From Lotus japonicus (taxonomy: Eukaryota; Streptophyta; Magnoliopsida; Fabales; Fabaceae): a stretch of DNA of 64,000 nucleotides. Position 1 is the first letter of the stretch. Every line of letters starts with the position of its first letter. Below are positions 35,053-46,227 of this stretch, piece after piece. The stretch is from the NCBI RefSeq assembly GCF_012489685.1, contig NC_080044.1, forward strand, positions 51,088,964 through 51,152,963, written 5' to 3'. The notes beneath the pieces are model-generated. The model did no database searches. It was given only the letters and a program-made list of their open reading frames with translations, and was not told the DNA's origin. The translations under genes were made by a program, and so were the position numbers.

Positions 35053-38000
35053 TCAAGGAATTCGCCTCTCGGGTCGCCCTATGAACAACTCCGTCTCCAC
35101 CTCCTCCTCACCTTGCTCTTCCACGATGAGTTCAACATCTGGCTTATTTGAAGAACGTTGTTGTTCAAACCGACACTACAATGATGAAATGATGTTACAA
35201 ATTAGCTTCTAATCAAGGTGGAAATTGAAAAGAGAAGTTGATCATTCAATTAATTAGATTTGTAGCATGTTATAGGAGATGCGCATATATACTCTTAACT
35301 ATTTTGCATTTGATACCACAAATGAAACTTGAGAATAAAAATGATATGATCACTAATGAGATGCGATCGATGAAATAAACTAAGGAATATAATCTGTTTA
35401 ATGAATGAGGAGATTTTAAATTACATAGGTAAAGACTAATAACATGATTGAATCAGATTTTTTTTATAAGAATCAATTCCGAAATCCAAAGGTCACTCAC
35501 AGAAACTACTCCCAAATTCTCTCTTCAATGTTAAATTGTAGAAGAATTTCCAAACGTATACTTACCTGTAGGCGTTTATTTTCTTCCAGCAGTGACCTTT
35601 CCTGAAGTGAGCCCACAGAACATGAAAATTCTTCAAAGCAATCTAAAACATGAAAGAAAGATAATCGTGCAACTAAGAAAGTAATATTACCTCTTCTTTT
35701 AGCTTCTCAATTCGTTCCTTGAACAATTGACTCTGAGCACAAAGCAACACCAAGTTGTTCAGCGTTATGTCTTGTTTATTGATTAGCAAATAACATAATA
35801 TCATAATTAATCAATTTAATTTTATGGTGTATTATATTAAAAACTAATCACCTATGAACCATGTTTTTCTAATGACATTTAGCACATGTTATTACAATAT
35901 GTATTTTATAGAAGATTTAGTCATTTTATAACTTGTGATCCATATTTTTCTTATTCCACATTTTGGTCCAATAGAAAGAAAGTAGAAAATTGCCAGCTAG
36001 ATTTAGAGTACCTTTGTTGCCCTAATTTTGCTTAAGCTGTATTCGAGCTGGTTCTCTATCTGTACTAACTCGTCAATAGCATATGTATCCAACTCTTCTC
36101 CTAGAAGCTTCCTACAAGTCAATCTCCAATGTTGAGCATATATATAGTGGTTTATGTGATTCTCTCAATATCAATCAGAATGGAACCAAAGAAAGTCGGT
36201 TTCCTTTAAACCTTTTGGAAATTTCAAGCTGCTCGATCATCCGTGCTATGCTCATGTGATCACCTTCTTTTAGATGCTGCAAGAAACAGAAAAGGTCACA
36301 TATATTACATCCTCTCAGTCAATGACCCAGTAGCAATCAAATTACATACACAAATGAACTGTGAAATCATGACAGCAGTCAATAGTTTACTTGATCAGTT
36401 AGAAGTTTACTTGTTTGCTGTTTGTTAGCATTACTGTTAGTGTGTGTTTGAAGGCAGCGTTTAGCAAACACCCGGCTGAAAGTGGTGTAGACACGCACCA
36501 ACATTTTTTATTTCTTTTCAAAATACTAAAATTACCCCTGGCTTCAATCTTGACTTATAACCCTAGATCTCAGAGCGATCGTCGCTTCCCTCGCACACCA
36601 TTCGCCATTTTGAAGTGCACCTCTTTCAACAACCAAGCCATGATGGAGTTTAGGAAAAATCTCACATGGTATTGGAGCAATTTGCTTTTGTTCGGCGAAA
36701 GAGCGTGTTGGAAAGTGTGTTGCAAACGAGGTGATTTGTGAAGTGATGAATTGGTATTAAAATTTGGGAGGTCTAACTCAATACAAAAACTAGTTCAAGA
36801 ATTGAAAATTGTTCTACCCTTAATAAAGGTTATCTATGTCATATCTCTAGCTAGCCAATGTATAACTTCTAACACACCCTCACGCCTAAGGCTGGACATT
36901 TGGAGCGTGAGATTTGCAAGACTGGACATCAGCTGCAAGGTGACCCAAATATGAGAGGTCTCCACCAACAAACAGATCTAGGATAGACTCTGATGCTATA
37001 TTAGAATTTGGAAGGCCTAACTCAACCCAAAAGTTAGCTCAAGTTTGGAGGATTGCTTTACATGTATAAATGTTATCTATGTCATATCTGTAATCAATGT
37101 GAGACTTCTAACAGTAGAAAATGTCTAATTTTGGTCTTCAAGGTTGATTATGAGACGTCCTATGCGTGACTTAGTTAAATGGAGCTTTCTCATCTAGATG
37201 TCAAGAAGAATGAATTTTAGTGAAAAGTGGATAAGTTGGATATGTGGCTGCGTGGAGTCCTCTTCAGTCTCAGTTTTGGTGATTAGAAGTCCCACAGAGG
37301 ATTTAAAATAGAAAATGTCTAGGCAAGGTAGATCCTCTTGCTCCCTTTCTTTTTTCGGTGGGGGCGGAAGGTTTAAATGATTTGCTTAAGAAAATAGTAA
37401 CAACGGGCAGATTCATTCTATTAGGAGTTGGGGATGAAATCCAATTGAGGTATCTTTGTTGCAATTTGCGGATGATACTCAATTCATAGGAGAAGCATCT
37501 CTAAAAAATGTTGTGTTGATGTTGAAGTATCTTCTTCACAGCTTTGAGTTGGTTTCGGGTCTCAAAGTGAATTTTTTCAAGACAACAGGCATATTAGTTG
37601 ATATCAGCATAGTACGAAGTCGGGCAGCTCTCATTCCCTGCAGACTAATGCAGGTTCCTTTCCTCTACTTGGGAATTTTTTTAGAATGTAATCTTAGAAG
37701 GCTTTCCTTTAAGGAACTAATCATCCAAAAACTACAGACAAAGTTATCTTAATGGAGGCAAAAGAATTTACAAATTGAGGGAATGATATGCTTAATCAAG
37801 AGTGTTCTTTTTGCCACCCCTCTTTAGTATTTGTCTATGATTAGAATGCCATTGAGGTTCATTCAGAAAAGTAGGGAAGTTATGAGAGAGTTCTTGTGGG
37901 GCGGATTGGAAGTGTTCACAAAATTTCATAAGCAAGTTGGGATAGGTTTTGTAGACCAAAGGAAGATGGTGGCTTAGGGATTAAAGACGAGGAGAAATTC

Positions 38001-41000
38001 AATAAGACTTTCATTGGTAAGTGGAGATGGAGATTGATTAATGAAGAAGGCACTATTTGGAGTATAATTATGGTCTCTAAATATAAGGAATTTGTCCTAT
38101 ATAACTCTTTGATTTGGTGGAAAGATTTAAATAATCTTGGTTATGGAAACGATGAAGGTGGGTGGTTCAAGGTCTGAGCATGAAGCTTGGAGACGGCAAT
38201 GAAGTCTTCTTTTGGAATGAAAACTGGCTGTGCATATATTAAAGGATAAGTATGAAAGACTCTATAATCTCTCAACTCAACAGGATTGCTGCATAAAAGA
38301 GCTGGGTGGGCTGGAGGTGGATATTTTAGTGGAGAATAGAAATAAGGTGTTGGGAGGAAGACCAGCTAGCTAGCTACAAGACTTGAGAAGGAAAGTTTTG
38401 GTTTTCAATATGGCTGAAGGTTTGGCTGATAGATGAGTATGGACAAAAGAAAAATGTGAAGGCGCTACAAAGTAAAATCAGCCTATGATTCTATATATGT
38501 TTTGGTCACAACGAGAATTGCAAGATAACCTCTTAAATAAGTTATGGTCAATAAATGCCCCTTTGAATGTTTTAGCTTTTGCTTGAAAATTGGAATATTT
38601 TTCACAACCGGATCCATACTAGGGATAATTTGAGGCAAAGAGAAGTTTAGCACTTGTTGGAGGAAAGCACTTCACATTTTTTCGTGCAGGTAGTCTTGGA
38701 ATTGTTGTCGGATGTCTACGGTTGGATGGATGTATCCTTGGTTCTTCCTGCAGACTATAAGAGCCATATCCTCAAACATTTTCAGGTTTGCGGTGGTTCG
38801 AGGTGTAGAAGGAGTGGGTGTTAGTTTGGCTCGCGGAGTTCTAGTGTATTTGGGTTCACATGAGTTATGTATTGTTCAGAGAGGGGAGGTCAAATTTTCA
38901 AGAGCTTTAGAGCACATTCAATTCAGATCTTGGTTGTGGGTAAAGGCTAGGAATAAAAGGTTTGAATCCTCTCTCTTTGAATGGACAACAAACCCCCTGC
39001 TCTGTCTAAAATACTTATAACCTTTTCCACCACGATATTGAGATGCAAGCTAAGGCACTTTAGAGGTTGAAGATTGTTACAGTTTAAAGAAACATAAGAG
39101 GTGATTCAACCCATTAAAAAAAAAGGGCAAAGGATAAAGGATTGAACATTGTCTAACGTAGTTAGCCTCCTCTAGCTAACATCACATGCATCATCCAAAC
39201 AATATCCATGCTCATAAAAAAAAAATTCCAAACAATATCCATAGAATATATACATGGTGACTAACCTGTGTATTTTCTTGGATTTCTTTGGTGCTGAGAC
39301 CCAAGTCATTGACTTTCCTTTGATAGCGTTCAACTATTTTGTTTATACTGAAGCATCTCCAATACACCAACATAAATTCTCAGTCAAGATTGATTATATA
39401 TTAATTATAAACGATAAATTAAAACTAGATCATTTTCACTTATGACACTTGATTTAAAATTGAATAAGCATCAAATTAATTGATTTCTCATGAGGATCGA
39501 TATTGGGCCTAGCTAATCAGTGCCCTCAATTAGCAGTAGCACATTGATTAAAGAATCGATCAATCAAAATTTTAATTGAAATTCATAATCTATTTTAATT
39601 CAAATATTACACATTCCAATAAAAAGATAGCTCTACACTTATGTTTCCTTTCCTTAATCTGTGCCCGAACCCGCTAGCACTTGCCTTTTAGAACACACAT
39701 TTCATGAAAAGGAAAAGGAGATGTCATAAATCATGTGTTCAAAAGGAATGAGAGAAGTAAAAAGAGATAATAAAATATATTGTGAGAAACTCATCACTCG
39801 TACTCATAACAATGAGGCTCGAATTTTTTTTTTCGGTAAGCAATAAGAAAGTAAAAACAGACAACTACAGTTAGGATTTAGATCCCTCAGACAAATCATA
39901 AATGTACCATCATGGCATCATGCAACTGTAATTCTACAATCCAAGCCAGCATAAATTATACTTATAAAAAAATCACCATATGTGAAGTTATTTTATGGTT
40001 GAGATATTTTGTAACTGTAGAGAGGATCGTGATCCCTATTACAAAGATCATTGCACAGGGTTCTATACTAATGTTGAAGTGACCATATAGTTCAGAATTC
40101 AGAGACTCCACAAGACATTGCTTGGCCTCTGTGACTACACAGTCCACACCTAAGAGGCTTAATTAGGCTATTATTTGACAAATGCAAAGAGGGATAATTA
40201 TTTGTTCACCTTCTATTATAATTTTTTATATTCCCATTATGCACATATATCCCATTCCTCAATCTCTTATGTCACAATATATTAAGTGAAGTTGGGGTAA
40301 TTATGAATTATCAATTTAACAAAAACAACTATCGAGTATAACTTAAAGGATCTTCTATCATTAAAACAATATTCTTTCTGTAAATTAAGGACTGGCTCTT
40401 ATCGAATGAATGAAGAGCCAGTCCTTAACTTGAAGGATCACTCATTCAAAAAGGACTGGCTCTTATCTTTTGTAAATGGTTGGAGTACCCATAGTACTCC
40501 CATGTATATCAATTTTGACTTACCTAAAAGCAAATGTTCATCTTAAGATTCCAAGTAGGCTGCCATTGATATTAAAACCTGTTTAATTATCAAATTACAT
40601 TGATAGGAGTACCAAGCAATAAAAAAAACTCCATATATAGCATTATTTCCATTCAGTAATTCCAAAGCTTTTGGAGCGCGAATAACTGTACTATCTAGAG
40701 GCTCCATGTTGTCAATCATACTAATAGCAAAAAAAAACTACATATTATGTTCGTCAGCAACTCCAAAACGATTTGAGAGCTAATCACTGCGCTTTCTATT
40801 GAGGCTCCATGAGGTCTATTTTTTATTTAAAGTAAAATGTAAAAGAGCCACAAATATAAATTTCTTTTTTTCTACTTTGCACTACAAGTGATATATGCGT
40901 GTAGGGTTGGGTATGATTAAAAAGAATATAAGAAAAGTATAATGATTATACTATAATCACATCAGAAACTATATAAACAAGTTTCTTTGGTTTTACACTT

Positions 41001-42024
41001 TTCTTAACTCAGCAAATGGCCTTGACAAACCATTCATTGAACTTATCTTGTTTCATTCTTAATCATTAATTATAAACACAATGCGTAACAACATAGTGGT
41101 GACGCAGATCTATGCCATATTTAGCTAGCCATCGGTTATCTTATCTCTTTTCCTGATCTTTCTCTTCAAATTAAATTGCTATTCTGTGCATATTTTTACC
41201 ATAAATTCCTCTCTGACGTGAAATTTAAAAGAGCAATTTTTAGGTATCAAACTAATATCACCTCTGAAAAGGGATGACCTTTATGGTACGAGCCTTACTA
41301 GCAGGCATAACATTAATTAATTACCAACATCTTTATATTGCTGCGTATAGGTATCAACAGTGTTTCCAAAAGAGGAAATTATAGATTATGGGTGAAACTA
41401 TTAAAGTACAAACTATAGAGGAAAAACAAGGTTAAAAATAGAATAAACACCACATTCCCAAATAAAAATGAGAGAGAAATAGTAATTAAGAAGAGATGTG
41501 AGAAGTTAAGCCTTTAAGTGTAATTTGGTTTACAAACTCGATCATGATTTTACATATCTCAATGTATTAACATATTTTTTCTTGTAATCAATTTCGCCCG
41601 GCGGAGAGTACTACTCATAAAAGTCTATAAACAGAATTACTGTAAACTTTAAAATGAATTATAGAAACTTTTTCATTTGGTTGGGGCACCTTGTGCCCTA
41701 TTAATTCTATTTTGCTTATGGAAAAGAAGAAATTTCATATGATATGAGTTGATTAAAAAATCAAAAAGCTGGAGGTAAGTGAAATTAGTGTTGAGGTTGA
41801 GTGTGTTAGAAGAGAATGGGGTCAAGTTTGTGAAGAACATACCTTGAACTGGAGAACTCATAGAGCTTCCCTGTGGTAGAGAAGATGATGAGTGCGACTT
41901 CAGCATCACACAGCACTGAGAGCTCAAAAGCCTTCTTAAGGAGTCCATTTCTTCTCTTGGAGAACGTTACTTGTCTGCTTGTTTCATTCTCGATGCGCTT
42001 CATCTGAGTTTTCCCCCGAACCAT
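35053..42024 (-). CDS. MIKC MADS-box factor, SOC1 clade (AGL14/AGL19-like)
   Basis: DNA-binding transcription factor of the TM3/SOC1 clade, whose members act in flowering time and root development. Minus-strand exons: 41843-42024, 39266-39347, 36212-36276, 36012-36111, 35691-35732, 35566-35601 and 35053-35175, joining in frame to 209 aa. MADS domain residues 1-60 ([20 protein letters not shown] start), I region to 88, K-box to about 165 ([29 protein letters not shown]), and a C-terminus with the SOC1 motif [12 protein letters not shown]. The GRPE ending, instead of the usual GLP, is a small deviation. Introns 1 and 2 are 2.5 and 2.9 kb; intron 2 holds a TRIM-like and a LINE remnant. The [13 protein letters not shown] words and the neighbouring genes favour AGL14/AGL19 over SOC1 itself. 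Confidence 0.93.
36755..37113 (-). mobile_element. TRIM-like miniature LTR element in MADS intron 2
   Basis: Two direct repeats of about 115-120 bp (36755-36874 and 36999-37113), each starting TATTA(A/G)AATTTGG and ending CTTCTAACA on the plus strand. On the minus strand they begin TGTTAGAAGT. Between them is about 124 bp with GACTCTGATGCTATA next to the second repeat, a mutated primer-binding site (minus ATAGCATCAGAG against TGGTATCAGAG). No target duplication was found. Confidence 0.5.
37135..39010 (+). pseudogene. LINE (L1-type) reverse transcriptase remnant in MADS intron 2
   Basis: 5'-truncated, decayed non-LTR retrotransposon inserted antisense to the MADS gene. Readable homology in several frames: a KVDYE-like block (about 37140), [15 protein letters not shown] (about 37265), [19 protein letters not shown] with the FADD catalytic box at 37456-37520, then [17 protein letters not shown], and a downstream WRWRL and WWKDL region (to about 38130). 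Many stops and frameshifts. An A-run at about 39115-39124 may be its tail. Confidence 0.75.
40385..40467. repeat. Perfect inverted repeat plus third copy in MADS intron 1
   Basis: TTAAGGACTGGCTCTT (40385-40400) and its exact complement (40413-40428) are separated by 12 bases, so a 16-bp hairpin stem can form. AAGGACTGGCTCTTATC is repeated in direct orientation at 40451-40467. Confidence 0.85.
40637..40825. repeat. Imperfect tandem duplication of about 90-100 bp
   Basis: Two diverged copies share the order ATTC/GTCAG..AACTCCAAA, GAGCG/GAGAGC..AATAACTG/AATCACTG and GAGGCTCCATG in MADS intron 1. Confidence 0.5.
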
Positions 42025-43565
42025 TCTCTTGAAGATCGATCTAAAGTCTAAACCCAGAAAACGAGATCTAGTTAATTAATTCAGGATTACAAGACACAAA
42101 TGAACAAATCATGAGTTGTTTCCAAAAATAGAAACTATTCAAACCTGACAAAGTTTAATCTGGAAGCAAACAATAGAGAATCTTTTGAACCCTTATAGAC
42201 TCAACTCTGATCAAGAGAAGTGCAGCAGGTTCAATCACAGAAACCCTAGCACAATTTTGCTATGAAAAATGGAAAGGAAGGAGAGAGAAATAGGGGAATA
42301 AATGACATTGATTGATTGCTAGTTCTACCTATAGGACCTAGCTCTATGCTGTTCTTAGGCTATAAATAATTAAAGTATAAAATAATATTATTATTGGTAC
42401 TTTTGTTGTCACTTTTTTAATTTTCTGTGAAGGCCAAATTCAACTTTTTCAAAAAAGACTTGTGTTTATATCAAAAAAAAAATTAAATTAAAGTTTTTTG
42501 GATTATACGAAATTTATTTTATTTATGTTTATATACTACCCAGTATTTGTTTATTTGGTACATCTACCCAGTATTTGTTTGAATTAATTATATATTCCAT
42601 TTTCCGATGAAGAAAAAAAAAAGATTTAATTATATATTTTTAGAATTATTGTTATGTTTTAATAATAAATTTATATTTAATATATTTAATATAGGAGAAT
42701 ATGTCAGATAGGAAAACAAATGCAAATACAAAGAGTAAGATGAAAAGAAGCGAATCAATTTCAATTATATATTTTTAGAATTATTGTTATGTTTTAATAA
42801 TAAATTTATATTTAATATATTTAATATAGGAGAATATGTCAGATAGGAAAACAAATGCAAATACAAAGAGTAAGATGAAAAGAAGCGAATCAATTTCTTT
42901 TTCTAAATTTCTTTTTCTTTTCTGGGTAAACCTTAAGAAGAAGAAGAAGAAAATGACCCTTCCCTTATTAAGAAAACTTGGAATATATACACTCCCGAGG
43001 CAAAAAAAACTCTGCTGTCGTGTATGGCTGTGGACACCGATAACCCATGCTTCCGGTAACATTTACACGGACAGGGCTCTTTGGTGCAATGGTAAAAACG
43101 GAACAAACCCTGTCGGTTGCCAGTTATTTTCAGACAACTGTTTACAACTCTCAAATGGCAGTGTAAATGGTGTGAAAAATGAGTTGTCCGTACAAGGGAC
43201 CAGGGACACGTAGGCATTTTCGTACAATCACCACTTGCTAATAGCCAATATGATCGTGCCTAATTGCTGGACTTAGGTGCATGTCTATGCTCAACTATAT
43301 TATTAATTTAATCGTTATGTCACGTGTCAGCAGCATGCGCCTCGTTCTCATTCCTGAATCCTGACCCATCAGAAATAAAACTATAGTTTACAAATTGGGC
43401 CCTCCATTTACTTGGTTTAATTCATTTTATAATTTGCTTTACCATCTCTGGTGGCGCAGAATTGGCATTGATATGTGTATGTAAGGTGTCACAATTTGAC
43501 CGGGTTAGAACTCTATTGGGACCACATTTGGTGCTTCTTCAATTTCACACTCAATAGGATTGGTT
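42025..43565. other. MADS-box gene promoter side and spacer
   Basis: 5' leader and promoter of the MADS gene (minus strand), then AT-rich DNA. It contains a 135-bp tandem duplication at 42628-42897. Small frames near 42836-43217 overlap the duplication and match nothing known. Confidence 0.45.
42628..42897. repeat. 135-bp near-perfect tandem duplication
   Basis: Copies at 42628-42762 and 42763-42897, each from AATTATATATTTTTAG to GCGAATCAATTTC; no difference was noticed by eye. Confidence 0.9.
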
Positions 43566-43800
43566 TTTTTTTTATAAACAATAGAAAATTTATATTAAAT
43601 CGAAATACAGGGTACTTCAACTCAATATAAATAGAGATAGAGAAAACAGAAAAATAAATGACATAAGCCTATATAAGGTAGTATAGCACCAGTTTTAACC
43701 CCCTTCCAACCCCTCTAAGGAAGAAAGATCTTAGGAAAAGACCTCATTAAAATCTTAATAGGATAAAACTCCCTTAGAAAAACCTAGTAAAGAAAAAGAG
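43566..43800. repeat. Dispersed repeat, second copy of the 26057-26290 family
   Basis: T-run, then GGGTACTTCAACTCAATA and CTCCCTTAGAAAAACCTAGT, in the same order as at 26057-26290. A/T-rich ends suggest a non-LTR 3' end in antisense. Confidence 0.5.
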
Positions 43801-45087
43801 TACCTCCCAAAGCGATACTTCCAACGAGTACTAATCACTACCAATACACTACACATATTACGGTGTGTTTGATTTTTATTTTGTCTCTTGTAAAATTACT
43901 CTCAGTCCCAAACACATCTGGGGAACCAAACTCTGAGAATTGATTAAGGAGATAGACTCACGTCACGTCTCTGGTTGAAGCATTACAGGGTAATTTCTCC
44001 ATCTGCTTAAATCAATTCTTTTAATTGAATGTCACTTCCATGTTTCAGCTTTTCGCTATACTAGATATAAACTAGATATAAATAATAAATAATAAATATT
44101 TTCATACATTTCACTAACTTTAAAAAAAGACATTTCAATAAATAGTATTATTGTTCTTTTTGTGTAAATAGTTAATATTTTACTCAAATTTAATAGTTTG
44201 CATTTAATAATTTTAAAAAATTAATAATTTAATTATTTAATAATATGAAAAATAATTCAATCAATTTGAAAAGTTTAAATTAAGCAAAAAGTTTTTAATA
44301 CCATCAAATAAGTTGTATTAACATTTTTTTATCAAGAAAGCCATTTTTTTGGAGGAACAACCACAATTTCTCAAATAGGTTTACAATTGTCAAAGCCGAG
44401 AGCAATAAAGTAATTTTAACTTTTATAACTATTATTATAACTTAAATATATTAAGTAGTATGTAGTAAATTTAAATTTATTCAACTTTGGTCATAATTTT
44501 TTTTCTCTATTAAACTTACTCAAAATCGTTTTTACTTATAGTAAGATTAAAAAATTATATAGAGATTGTTTTTCAAATAAGACACATATACGCTATAGTT
44601 AATAGTAAATACTTATAGCATCAATTTTAAATTTAACTATTAAATTATTTATTGATAAAATTATTTTATTATTAATCAAGTTTATTTCTTGATATTTCTC
44701 ACTAGTGCAAAACTCAAGTCATTTTTTATGTTTAAATATATTATTATTTAATTTAGGTAGTTGAATAAATTTTTATTTAGTTTTTAATTTTATTATTTAA
44801 AGTATTAAAACAAAGGAAATGATTTATTATTTTATGCATTTAATGTAAAAGAGTGCAAGTTTTTTAGCTAAGGTATTTAATGCTATGGTTCAAGTGTGCT
44901 TTACTTATATATATAGAAGATTATTTCCTTCCTTGCACCTGATTTTGCCGGATTAATGTGAGTGCACTTAGCTTATAATTTGCCATTAGTATTGTTAGTA
45001 GTTAGAAATTGCCACTAAAATTGGTAAATTACCACTAGGATTGTCATATTGTCACTTGAAGTAGCACGTTTAGTTCGTTCGCTTGCG
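43801..45087. other. Very AT-rich spacer with a possible Helitron 5' end
   Basis: No gene. At 44906-44925 the minus strand reads TCTTCTATATATATAAG after an A, a form seen at the 5' end of plant Helitrons; its other end was not found. The rest is simple AT-rich DNA. Confidence 0.4.
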
Positions 45088-45349
45088 CCTAGATTTTTCA
45101 CCCGTGCGTTGCACGGGGGAGCATATATCAATCAATTCATACTTTATAAACAAATAAGTAAGTATAAATCAGCGCAACAATATGACGACGGCTTTTAAAA
45201 CGACATAAATTTACAGCAATTGACCAAAATATTTAAACGGTTTCTAGGAATAGAAGAGCATACACCTGTATAGATTAAATCATGCAATGGTATTCTATTG
45301 AACGGCGTTTTGTTAACCATATTTCTAAAAGATTAAACAACTTTATTGG

Positions 45350-45670
45350 TTAAAAAAACGATCCAGATATGATATTATATTTAATTTTGTTAGATATGAT
45401 TGGTGGATGTTTTTGAATTTACGTTTGAATGAATAGGTCCAACATAAAATTTTATGTTGGTTCTTTTACTAAATCAAAGATTTCCAAGGAATATCTAATA
45501 GACTATCAAGTGTAAGATTCATCAAATATTTCAAATAATGACTAAATATTTTTTTTAATTGGACAATTTCTGGTTAAAAAGACGATCCAGATATGATATT
45601 ATTTTTTATTTTGTTAGATATGATTGGTGGATGTTTTTGAATTTACGTTTGAATGAATAGGTCCAACAAT
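45350..45670. repeat. Direct repeat of about 95 bp
   Basis: GGTTAAAAA(A/G)ACGATCCAG through GAATGAATAGGTCCAAC occurs at about 45350-45442 and again at about 45572-45668, with few differences. Confidence 0.85.
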
Positions 45671-46227
45671 AAAGTTCATTTTACCCCTCCATGTTAAAAT
45701 TATCAACAATAATTATGAACTTAGAGTATCAATTCATTATGGGGGAGTTTCAATCTAACAAACAATTTAAAGGATAAGGGTTATGAATAATTATCAACTC
45801 AGAGTATCAATTTAATATAAAAAGATATAGATATAAAATTTCAGTTAAGTCCATCATTCTATTTTTTTTTTAGTTAAACATGCGTATTCTATTCAAAGGA
45901 TAAGGGTTATGAATAACAATAACAATAAATAATAATACAAACAGGGTAAAATGGAATTTGAGACTCAAAATAACTTCTTTCATTCAATTCATTTTCGTTC
46001 AGACCAAAAGACAACAAATCAGAGACCTGAATAAACTACTCTGCCATACCAAAACATACTACTAATAGGCAGATTGAACATTAAGATTGAAATGAAACTG
46101 AAAAACGGAAAACACCACACTGACGAACTAACAAACATCCAGGACTACAAAACAACACACTTAATATCTTGAAAAGACAACCACATTAACAAAACATCAA
46201 AACAGCCAACACAACAAAAAACAATCT

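Noticed and set aside
42836..43213. Small overlapping frames near the 135-bp duplication
   Set aside because: Different frames on both strands overlap and none resembles a known protein.
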